Program-made: the position numbers and the translations under genes
Shown: in pieces, positions 1-10,200 of the stretch
Layout: the number at the start of each line of letters is the position of its first letter
Position numbering within the stretch: position 1 is the first letter of the stretch
The notes under the pieces: model-generated
What the model saw: the letters and a program-made list of their open reading frames with translations, nothing else
Told to the model about the DNA's origin: nothing
The model's database searches: none
NCBI GenBank assembly: GCA_034698045.1
Contig: JAQGAU010000721.1
Span: 1-24,555 of the forward strand
Direction: 5' to 3'
DNA: 24,555 bases
From: Paramacrobiotus richtersi
Lineage: Eukaryota > Tardigrada > Eutardigrada > Parachela > Macrobiotidae

Positions 1-228
1 GTGAGCCGGATCGGGATTTGGTTTGAAAGGAGAAAGGTTCGCCAATGAGGTTTTTCGTTGAGCACACGGTTTGACGCGCTTCCTGTGTACAATGCAGACT
101 GAGATCTGGTATTATTTTTGTACGAATTGCATTTCATTTCGTTTGCTACTTGTCTGTATTGCGGATGAGATCAGTATCATATTCTGGCCCTTTTTTCGTT
201 TTCAAGTGTGAATTTTGTGGTTTATAGT
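1..228. other. non-coding flank
   Basis: AT-rich sequence with no convincing open frame on either strand. It ends at the left border of the MITE-like element. I see no promoter or RNA gene here. Confidence 0.6.
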
Positions 229-730
229 CCAGACATTGCCCATTTCCATTTTTAAATGGAGAAATGGCCCATTTTTTCCCATTTCCCATTTTTTAACGGA
301 TAAATGGTGTGAATGGGAGACCCCAAAGTGTGAATGGGAATGTATGGGAAATACGAAAAATGGAAAAAAATAATATTTTCTAGGAATTAAATGAAAAACG
401 GGACTGGTTTGTGGAAACTATCCTGTTTCTCTTGCTTCTTTTGCGGTTTTCATTCGCAGTTAACCGTTGGCTTCGCGCTTCGCGCGAACAGCTTTCCTTC
501 AAAACCGATTTTATCTGGTTCTTTGGCTTTCTCCTAAGTGAAAAACAGAAATTGTACTTGAAAGCACATCTCACATTTTTGCGCGATTATGGGATGGGAA
601 ATGGGACTGCAGTTTTGTATGGTTGAAAATGGGGGCTGACGGAAAAAAATGGGAATGGTATGAATGGGAAAGCGACAGCAAAAATGGGAATGGATGGGTT
701 ATGGAAAAATCGAAAATGGGCAATGTCTGG
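229..730. mobile_element. MITE-like non-autonomous DNA element with terminal inverted repeats
   Basis: The left end reads CCAGACATTGCCCATTT and the reverse complement of the right end (about 714-730) starts with the same 17 bases. The sequence TTTATA lies just outside both ends (221-226 and 731-736), which could be a target-site duplication, although two extra bases (GT) separate it from the left terminus. Both subterminal zones are crowded with short AATGGGAA/TTCCCATT units, in inverted orientation on the two sides. The interior has ORFs on both strands but none resembles a transposase. At about 502 bp without coding capacity this fits a MITE. The superfamily is not assigned. Confidence 0.6.
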
Positions 731-1220
731 TTTATACAGTTACTATTGTAGCACGTTGTGAAGCGCCGAAAACAATAAAATTTTGATGTGGATACACTTC
801 CGGTTGGTTTTCTGCGAACTGAAATAGTGACGAATAATTTGCTAGAATTTCTGAAAAATTATTGATAACATGTTAGAAAATGTGTGCGTTTTCGAATTGG
901 TCCAAGTAGTAATAACGAACATGTTAACAAATTATAAGAGTAAATTGTAAGAGTGTCTAAACAAATTGTAAGAGTAAATCAGTCAACAAATTATAACAGA
1001 AAAAATTCTCAGCAACGCAAAAGAAAACGATTATCACGCGTAACGCAACGAGCATTTTTAGTAGGGGGAATCGTGAAGTAACTGTTAGTTATCTGGGGCA
1101 AGGCAGTATTTTCGCGTGTACTTCGTGCCGCTACTGTCTGGTGCATCGCCAAATGCATTACGCACTTGTAAATTGTTCAAATAATGTTACCTGTTTATTG
1201 ATTTAGCTACAATAAGCGGA
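731..1220. other. AT-rich intergenic spacer
   Basis: No gene is supported here. The only structure seen is a small cluster of near-identical direct repeats at 928-996, listed separately. Confidence 0.5.
928..996 (+). repeat. short direct repeats, AAATTRTAAGAGT-like
   Basis: Three copies of a 12-13 base unit (AAATTATAAGAGT, AAATTGTAAGAGT, AAATTGTAAGAGT) and a fourth partial copy (AAATTATAACAG) lie within about 70 bases, unevenly spaced. No function is evident. Confidence 0.5.
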
Positions 1221-1820
1221 TTACTTCGTCATTGTTAAACCAGGATTAAAGCTGGTGTCATTAACAGTAAAACATAGGTGGACCACAGTGACAGGTCGGT
1301 CTGACGATGTGTTCCATTGTAGGTCACAATAGACCGGAAGGATGTCTGAATTTCGATTGGACTGAACGGCCTGACGCTGATCTTGACGCCTTAGCCGCTC
1401 ACAATACGCTTTCAGGTGGGCATCGGTCATTAGCTGAACTTGCTGCTTTGAAACATTTCTGAATTACACAATCGCCAAGTAAAGTTCTGGCGTCGGCTGC
1501 AACATTTTACGTTTTTTTTGTAATTTGTGGGGAAAAAAATTACGAATTTCGATGTATCGCGATCAAATTTATTTGGAAGGTTATTATTTTTTCCTCTGAC
1601 GATGACAAATTTTATGGGCAATCCGTAAAATGATGCCGCTGCCATTAGTGATTGGGATCTGTTGTTTAACATTTGTCGTAATCAGGAGCGTTAACTGCGC
1701 AGAAGTGTTATCATGGAATTTAACCACGGCAAATGACGTATCGTTGAATATGACGGATATAACTTCCGGTTGGTAAATTAAAACGCTAGCAATGATGTGT
1801 ATTTTCAACTGTTTCGGCAA
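1221..1820 (-). CDS. doubtful minus-strand ORF pair, possible decayed or unrecognised gene
   Basis: Two minus-strand frames look mildly protein-like. One, 1820 to 1584, has 78 codons and begins MPKQLKIHIIASV. The other, 1430 to 1221, has 69 codons and begins MTDAHLKAYCERLRRQDQRQ. A T-rich acceptor-like site ending in CAG lies just upstream of the second, at about 1434. Both contain the peptide NDTSF after a hydrophobic stretch (VIFNDTSF and FTVNDTSF). I could not find a splice that joins them convincingly, and no family is recognised. They may be remnants of a gene or chance frames in AT-rich DNA. Confidence 0.18.
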
Positions 1821-2665
1821 GCTGTTTCAAGTGTTAATTCATTTAAACTATACTGAAGTAACGTTTTTTAATTAGTTAAATTTCAGTGAAATTAAAACTT
1901 CGATAATTCCATAATTTTGTTTTTCTTGCCTGAATAGTGTTGAACTTTAATGACCTCTGGAAATATGACCTCTATCCGTTGATGAAGATGAGCAATTTAA
2001 TATTTATTCGCTTACTGTACTGCATTTTTTATTTTTTTCCTTCTGTTTTAATTTCGTAACTGTTTTACATATTGCGCACATTCGCTCATTGTTGTATTTA
2101 AAATTGCTGTGGCATTAGGCTGACTGTACCCTGCCATTATTATTAAGAACCTCACTTTAATGTTATCTTAGCAGTCCACTTATTTCTCGACACCAGACGT
2201 GTTAAAAAACACTAGCCATTATTAAAAGTTCCCATTATACATAACGCGTTACCAATCTGCAGTTCAATGCTAACACCCTGGTAAAGAAACGAATTATTAA
2301 GTATATACACGCAGAAGTACGGCGCGAGTCGAAATAAAATCGAAGCAATACATCGTAGAATAGTGGCATAGTATGTCTTTCTCATCAGTTGTCATATGTA
2401 TCTCTTTCACTTCAGTTACTTCGGTGCACACGTGCTGACCATTATAAACTAATTTTTTATAATTGGCTTATTAGAAATGATTAATTAAAATCCGTAAGGC
2501 GTTGAGAAATGATCTAAACATCGCTAAATTTAGCGATGTCAGTTTAAACTGACCGATAAAATGTAACTCATTTGCTTAAATTGCTTTGCATATTCTTTGA
2601 TGAAAATTCCATTTCTAGCATAACTCCACTGACTGCGGTCTTATAATATTTTTAAATTTTTTTAG
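1821..2665. other. non-coding region upstream of the first recognised cadherin exon
   Basis: AT-rich. It should contain either an intron or the promoter of the cadherin gene, because exon 1 begins at an acceptor (TTTTTTTAG at 2657-2665) and the upstream frame is closed by a TAA at 2653. An ATG at 2373 opens a 21-codon frame starting MSFSSVVICISF, vaguely like a signal peptide. No good donor of the required phase follows it, so it is not annotated as an exon. Confidence 0.5.
2518..2553. repeat. two overlapping perfect palindromes
   Basis: A 22-bp perfect palindrome (2518-2539, half-site ACATCGCTAAA) shares two bases with a 16-bp perfect palindrome (2538-2553, half-site GTCAGTTT). They lie about 110 bp before the first cadherin exon. 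They could be dimeric protein-binding sites or hairpins; only the symmetry is certain. Confidence 0.75.
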
Positions 2666-4287
2666 ATAAAAACGGGCTGATTTCCGATCATATCCTCCTG
2701 GAGAAAACGATCGTTCTCCACGATGCCGATCCTTATTTATCCCAGAATCTCATCCAGAACGCCCAGTCTACGCAGTCCACCGACGAAGCCCCACCCAAAT
2801 CCGTTCAGCCGGTGAACTTGATGTTTGGAAGACCGAATACCCGAAATTCAACAGCGGCACCGGAAGTAGCCAATTCCAGTATTCCTGTTCCGAAACAAAG
2901 CCGGCTGGCGACGAACAGAAGTATCTCGACTGTTACAGCAAAATTCCGCAAAACGGTGCGGTATGGGTATCCTCCGTTGCCTGTTGACGGTCCCTTTTTT
3001 CCCATGATAACCCCGTATTTCGCGTACGTACGGGAGGATGAGCCGGTTGGCAGTCATGTCATTTCCGTTCGGGTAAGAATCATAATAAGCAAATTAGGAA
3101 AAACAACTTGTATTTCTACAATAATATATAATTGTAGAAACAGACCGATAAATTAAACATGGATGTAAAGACGGAGAAAAACATAAATTCATAGAAAGTG
3201 GATAAGGGTTGTTTAGCAGGCATTTGCATACATTAGAAATTACTAATTTTTTTTGTTAATTGAAATATGACCGGGGTAAAAGTTATTAACATTATTGTTT
3301 GTTTTTGCAACTTTTTTCAATTAAAATCCGTCGATGTGGTAGTTATGTGTATCGGCATCTGATTATAAGTTCATTGTAAGAATAACTGTAGTAAAAACAT
3401 ATTTTTGTATGTCCCCAGATTAAGCTTGCAATTTATGGATACGTTCAATTCGCATGCCTGTTTAACAGGAGCTAGCGCTAAAATAGTGATATCACCAAAA
3501 TTCCTGACCTTTCCCGTTTAAATGACAGTTTGGTAGATATTTGCAATATCTAACATTTTAGGTACGTGTACGATGATCAAGTACGTATTTTTTCTTTTTA
3601 TCACAGGCGATTGATAGCTATGGACCTTTAACGTATCAGATTGTCCAGGGCAACGAAATGGGCCATTTCCGAATTGATCCAGTCAGGTCAGAATCCACAC
3701 TCGCATTTTCTTGTCTGAATTAGACTGTTAATTGTTTTATGGACTTTCGCACATATTGTGATACTGCATAAAGTAGTTTCATAATTATAAGACGCTTAAA
3801 AAATAAAATTCTTATAATATTATAAAAATTAATGATGGTTTTCAATAATTGAAGGTGTCGACTGGTTTGTTGAATAACATTAATTAAAATTAAAATACAT
3901 TAAAAAAAGCAAAATATTTTGCTTTTTTAGCGGCTTCATAACAATTGGATCACCGCTGGATCGCGAGCAGATCGACGGGTATAATTTGACAGTTCGAGCA
4001 TTTGACGATGCCGAGCATGTAAGACATATTATTTTAAAAACGATAACAGTTTGAAACTATCAAATAGGTCGCATAATCTATGTATTTCAGGAGAGCACCT
4101 CAGCGGTTATTATTCGGGTTGCCGATACCAATGACAACGCCCCGGTTATCCGCGATCACGCATTGTCCTTCGAAGCTCCCTGTGGTGAGGCCAATTTCTA
4201 CGTGGGAACGGTCCATGCCACCGATTATGACCTGGGCAGAAACGGGGAAGTTTATTACTACCTGGAGCCGGATCAGTTTAACGCTGG
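2666..4287 (+). CDS. cadherin exons 1-4: N-terminal region, repeat 1, start of repeat 2
   Basis: Exons are 2666-3072, 3607-3686, 3931-4018 and 4091-4287 (intron phases 0, 2, 0, 2). The first 110 or so residues are low-complexity with N-glycosylation sequons (NST, NSS, NRS), then repeat 1 starts near FFPMITPYFAYVREDEPVG. Repeat 1 is canonical: FRIDPVR, SGFITIGSPLDRE, YNLTVRAFDDA and VADTNDNAPV, and it has no cysteine. Repeat 2 begins after that motif with FEAPCGEANFYVGTVHATD, the first type A repeat. The three introns of repeat 1 (0-2-0) sit at the positions reused in later type B repeats. Exon 1 is unlikely to contain the initiator; an ATG at 2812 is in frame but has no signal sequence after it. 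Confidence 0.85.
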
Positions 4288-7200
4288 GTAAGGGTGACAG
4301 AATTTTACAAATAATATATAAAAATGTGTTTATAAGCTTCTTCAGATTGTTTTATACTTACTGGCTAAAGTAGCCGTTTTCTGTAACAGTTTTGTGAGTT
4401 ATTCGATTATCAAGATGTAATACATTTATCAATGGTGTAAGAGTTCTTTTTAATTTTCTAAATTAACTAAAATTCTCTTTTATAATTTTTTTAATTAACT
4501 AATTATCTGTACGCTTGATTTTATGGTAAAATATCAAGTATTCGGATTATAACTTCGTATGACAGTACATATACGATTAATTGTCTGGTAGCGATGTAAC
4601 AGGCTAATAGCTATATATATAATATACAGTACATACAGTTACAGCACGAACACCAATAAAGTGTCGATGAACGTAGTGAAGTGGCGTCTGTGCGACCGGC
4701 ATTACGACCGACGGCCTTCAAAGTAATACAATCTCAAGCGGACATTTCAACAATATATTTTTGCCATGCTACAGTTTTTCATTGGCAGAATGTTCTACAT
4801 TGATTCCACATCGGGTGAGCTAACCACCGCGGCCCCGCTGCAACCCGGGGTGTACACCATCGTCGTGATCGCCAAAGATGCCGGTTACAATTCCCTACGC
4901 AGCAGCGCCATGTTGACTATCCACGTGGCCTGTCCCAACGATGCTCATGTTCCCGCACCTCCACTACACGTCCCGCCCCCGTTTTCACAGTGCGACACCG
5001 ATCGGCCGTCAGTGCCGACGGTCGTACTGTATTCGAATGCTGCGCCAGGGAGTTTGGTGGCGGATGTGTCCATTGGGAATCGGAACGGAATGCCGGTGAC
5101 GTATCAGTTGCTGTCAGCGGAACGGACGCCATTTCTGAGCGTCGATGAGATGAGGTATCAAAAAATAGTTAATTTTTCGATGTTGTTTTTTTTTTTGTCT
5201 ATTAAGATAGCTGTTCAGTATTTTGAAACAAGACTACAAACTGGAAACGAGCCTTTGCGTGCCACCATCAGACTTGAGATTCGGTCACCCACTTCATCTA
5301 TTTTTCTGTAAATTTTTTTTATGAGAGTATACGTTCAATGTTTCTCGATCTTGTTTTTCCGTTCATGCTTTCCTTGTGCTATTTGATGAGGTCCTAGTTC
5401 TATGTCCGCGCGGCTACACTGGCTAATGAATTTCGCATAATATCAGCTGTTTCTTACAGTGACATAACTGTTTAATTTTCTAATTTACCGTCTTGGCCAT
5501 AACCGTAATATACAATAATAATAATTTACAGCTGTGTGCCGGTAATAAAGGATCTTATTCCAGCAATCGATCATTGGCTTTAATTGTACTGCTGGTGCTG
5601 GCATCGATCGGTAGAAGTACAGCTTCAGCACCCGCATCCATTCAGTATCGATGCAACGTAGTACAGTGGCGTTTCTTGGATGGTCCTGCAACTCCTGCTC
5701 GTTTTACCACGTTTCATGTAGCACTTTAACCTAATACAATCAGGAGCAGAAATTTCGTAACATTTTTTCCATCAGAATATCTCGCTTATCGTGCGCAGAA
5801 AGTTAATTAATCTCATAATATCTAGATTCTACACTTCGACTTAATTTTTTTTGCAGCGGAGCTGTCCACACAACATCCGCCAGGCCACCTGAGGTAGGTG
5901 ATACGGAGGTCAACTGGATCGCAACGGATCCCTTCAACATGGTATACTTTTCTCCTTGACAAACTATGCACTGTCGGTCGTTAAAATAAATGACAAAATA
6001 TTTAGGCGTGTTCTGGGCAGTTCCTCCTGCGAGTGCTACAGGCATCCGACAATCAGTACTACGCGCAAAGTGTCCCCGTCCCGGCCCCGCCACAAGGACC
6101 GCCCATTGTCTTCACGCAGCAGGCTTATGTTTTTATGGCGCAGTGTGGACTGGGTAATGCGTCACTTGGGCGTCTAGCTGTCCAGGTACGATATTTTTCC
6201 GGTGCACTATTATCTAAAAAGGGTTCATTCTTGGTGTTGTAGTTTACTGGAAACACTGGATTTCCCACATTCAGCTTGCGGAATAATCCGTAAGTCCGGA
6301 ATCTGTGTATCGAATTCGATCACTCTAGCTGGCTGTTTTTAGTCTGCATATAAGTATATGTATGCGATATGTATTGTGTAATAAATAATGTTATATATTT
6401 ATAATGAATAATGTATAATAAGTATATTATATAATGCTATATAATTATATAAAATTATGTAATGTATAATAAACAACATAATAAATAACGTAATGTAATA
6501 AAATGTAATGTAATATGTATGTAATGTAATATAATACGCAAGTAATGCATTGCTGTTTAATTGGTTATATCCAAACTTTTACTAAGGTTATAGCAATATT
6601 TGAAAAACTGCAAAGTATGAACGGTAGTGAAAATCACCGCTTCCTGGAAAGACTGGCTTTCTGACTGACCTTTCCGTGTGAGTCTTTGTTTTGCGCTTGT
6701 ATAAAGCTGCGTTCAAATCGAACTTTATAGAACGGTGGTATATTGGTAGTATTGTTTCCTACTTGCATGCTTTGTTTGCTTACACGTTTCTTTCTGCTGT
6801 TCTGCTATACTTATACTTATTATCATAATCTTAATAGTAATCTTATCACTTTGCTATTTTCGTGGTTGTTTTTGTTGTTTTGATTATATTCATTCTTTGC
6901 ATAGTGCTGGATTTCGTGTGGATCCACGGACCGGTGACCTCTTCGTCCTGGCGCCGTTACCGCCCCTCCCGGACGTGTACAGTGTGACAGCCGAGGCCTC
7001 CGTCCTGAATGGCGCCGCATCAGCCCACGTGCCGGTCACCATCCGTGTCCTCTGTCCCCAGTCGGCCGGATCCGTTCCCGCCCACTTGCCCTACCTCCCT
7101 CCGCAGTGTCCCGTCCGCCCGGTGTCCGGGGTCACGCTCAGCCAGTTCGTCCCGCCGGGAACGCGGGTGGCTACAGCACAGGCCGCAGCACCGGATAGTC

Positions 7201-10200
7201 ATGGACTGGTGTATGCCATTGTCGGTGGGGATCAGGAAGAGAGGCTGATGAGGGAGATTTTTGTTATTAACACGCAATCGTAAGTTGCTACTACTGTAAC
7301 AATTGTTTGGGATGCACTTTTGATATTGATATACTTGTTTGTTTATTTTTCCTATATATTTTTGCGTTTTCGTATCCATTTTTTGGGGTTTATTGTTTGA
7401 AGTTCGCTTTAGTAGAAAAGCTACGCTACTGCAACGCTTGCTTGACTGTGTCCAGTATGTATGAATACTTCGGTTGCATATACATAGTTTGTGTGACATA
7501 TTTCCTTAGCAGACAACAGTCACAACACGAGCTACATTCTTTACGTCTTAAATACGAATTTCTTTTTTTTCTTTTTTTTAATATATTTTTTTTTAAATAT
7601 TTGTTTTTAATTTTCAATCATATTGTTTTTTAAAGTGGTATATAAATGGTCATATAAAAAAAGGTAAACATAAGACTAAAAGAGATTCGTAATGTAAAAA
7701 GATTTTACGAAACGGCTTCGGAAATCAGCGATACATTGGTGATTAAAGTATGGTTGTCTCGTTTCCAGAGGCGAGATCGTTCTGGGGCAATTCTTGTCGA
7801 CTCGCATACCCTCCGAAATCCGCGTCCGAGCCACCGATCTCGCCACCGGTTTGACATGCCTCATCACCATCCGCTTTCCGGTCCAGTCGACACCGCCGTC
7901 GTGCATGCAGGCGCCAGTCAACTTCACTATTGCCGACAGTCAAGCCGCCGGAGTTCCGTTTGGATCCGTCAGTAATTATGTTCGTGGAGCAAATCTGGAT
8001 TTCCGTACACTGCATTCCACGGCGGGAAACGTTATAGACGTTGAATCTCGCTCGTACGTATGATAAGAGGAGCAGAGTCTTTATCGCCCGGTGTAAAACA
8101 ATGAAATTACGAAAGCATACGAAAACTATACAAATTTATTCTATAGTTTATTAATAATTAAATAAAGGTTATAAATAATATAATAAATAATACTAATAAA
8201 GTTTATTAATAAAAATAAAACAAAAATTTCGTTGATTCCCGTATAAATAATATTATAAATAATATAAATATAATAAATAATAAACATAATTCTTGTATAC
8301 ATTCATTGTAAACAAAAATTAAAGGTCCCGTTCAGGCTTAAGGAACAAATTACAACTGGCAGTTACATGGTACTGTACGAATGTAAATCGTAAGGAGGAA
8401 CTCTTCCGAAAGTTAAGGCTAGACTCCGGTCAAATCGGAGGTTTCGCGCAACAGAGTGTCACTACACGGATGTAAACAACAGAGAACACCCATACAATGT
8501 TTTTGAAAGTGAAAAGATGGACCTCCATTGTCCTTTTGTCCGTTTGTGCGCGCAATGAGCGGTTGTTCTGGAATATGGTCAAAAAGTTTAAACAGAGATG
8601 CCGCTTTGAAAATCCACGTTTCTATCCGATTTGTTTGAACGATATATCAATAAATGCGCATAAATGAGATGATCATTCTGAACCAGTTTCAGCCGGAACG
8701 TACGAATGTGAAATCTTAAAATGAATTTCAAAAATTTTAAAATTCATTTTAAAATTTCACACCGGTTTGTTCCGACTGAAACTCGTTCAGAATGATCATC
8801 TCATTTATGCGCATTTCTTGATATATCGTCCAAACAAATCGGATAGAAACGTGGATTTTCAAAGCGGCATCTCTGTTTAAACTTTTTGACCATATTCCAG
8901 AACAACCGCTCATTGCGCGCACAAACGGACAAAAGGACAATGGAGGTCCATCTTTTCACTTTCAAAAGCATTGTATGGGAGTTATCTGTTGTCTACACCC
9001 GTGCAGTGGCAACACCAACTGCAAAACCATCGGTTTAACAGGATCTTCCCCTTAAAAAAAGGAAAGCATTTTTTGAGAGAATACGTACGCATCATCAGAA
9101 AAAACTGGATATTTTTCAGAGGAATATTGACGCTCCAGACTTCATTACTGGTCGTCCGGGATCGGTTGACAGGAGCTTTACCGAAAAGTATTAGAATGAC
9201 GGTTAGAACATCCGATTCGATGACGAACCACTACTGCGATGTGTACATCAACATCTTCCTGACCTTTACGCCCCCCGCCTTTGCCAACAGTACGTATCGG
9301 TTCTCCGTGAGCTGCCTTAGTGAGGGAACGCTGGTTGGAGTCGTTCAAGCCGTTTCATTGACGCGGGAACTGGCATACGATTTGTCCGGACCGGATGCAA
9401 CGTATGTGGAATATTATTTCCTATCCAGTTTTTAAGTTTTAATTCTTCTCATTTGATCTTTTTTTACGCAGATTTTTGTATAAAAATAATATTTGTTTTC
9501 CAATTTTCTTTTTTTCATTTTTTTGTGGTCATGTTTTTAATTTGAATTCTGGTCATGTCATCTTTTTTTATGCAGCTGTTTGTATGACAATATAATATAT
9601 TTTTTTCAAATTTCTTTTTTTGTAATTTTTTTAATTTGTTTTTGTTGTCATAATCAACTTTTACAAACACCGGTAACGATCTCGGAGATCTCTTGCTGTA
9701 AATGGAAATGTAAGTATTTCGAATTGAAGTGCGGAATCTCCAGGGCATTTGTAATCGGGCGCGAAAGGGGAGAAATCCGTTCGCGTGCACTACTGACCGC
9801 GCCGACGCAGAAGACATCCTTTCTGTTGAATGTGGGCGTAACGGACACCGCTACGGGAATGCGCTCCCAAGTCCCGGCCTACATCACGGCCGCATGCATT
9901 CCGTTAGTTTGTCCGCAAATGGTAACGGTACAGATTCCCGAAGATGCACCGGTTGGGACTGTTGTTGGCCGCATCCTTCCGGTATACAATATATTATTTT
10001 TTTACAGCACTGATATTTAATTGCATTCACAGCTTTTGCCGGTTTATTTTCGTGGAATATTCACATTAATTAACCTATTTTATTTGTAATTGATTAATTA
10101 ATTAATAAAATATAGTAATTAATCTATTTTATTTATTAACCTATTCTATTTTATTTATTTGACATAATTTATTTAATCTGATCTATTTTACGAGAGTAAA

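Noticed and set aside
411-626. 71-codon plus-strand frame with a hydrophobic start (from a GTG)
   Set aside because: It lies wholly inside the MITE-like element, has no ATG, and the opposite strand is equally open.
2373-2438. Possible signal-peptide exon beginning MSFSSVVICISF
   Set aside because: The hydrophobic core is weak, and no good donor in phase 1 is available to join exon 1 at 2666.
4080-4373. 97-codon plus-strand frame
   Set aside because: It is a shifted frame over exon 4, where the reading DTNDNAPV in another phase is clearly the real one.
6021-6185. Acceptor at 6020 for exon 7 instead of 6005
   Set aside because: Both are in frame, but only the 6005 acceptor keeps the cysteine that the other type B repeats carry after this intron.
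7020-7499. 159-codon minus-strand frame, the longest antisense one in its area
   Set aside because: It runs across cadherin exon 9 and into a T-rich intron, and its complement is a well-supported cadherin repeat.
8749-8940. Minus-strand ORF in intron 10
   Set aside because: It is one arm of the inverted repeat; there is no coding signature and no family match.
9515-9848. Overlapping minus-strand frames
   Set aside because: They cover intron 11 and exon 12; the plus-strand frame continues the cadherin with correct phase.
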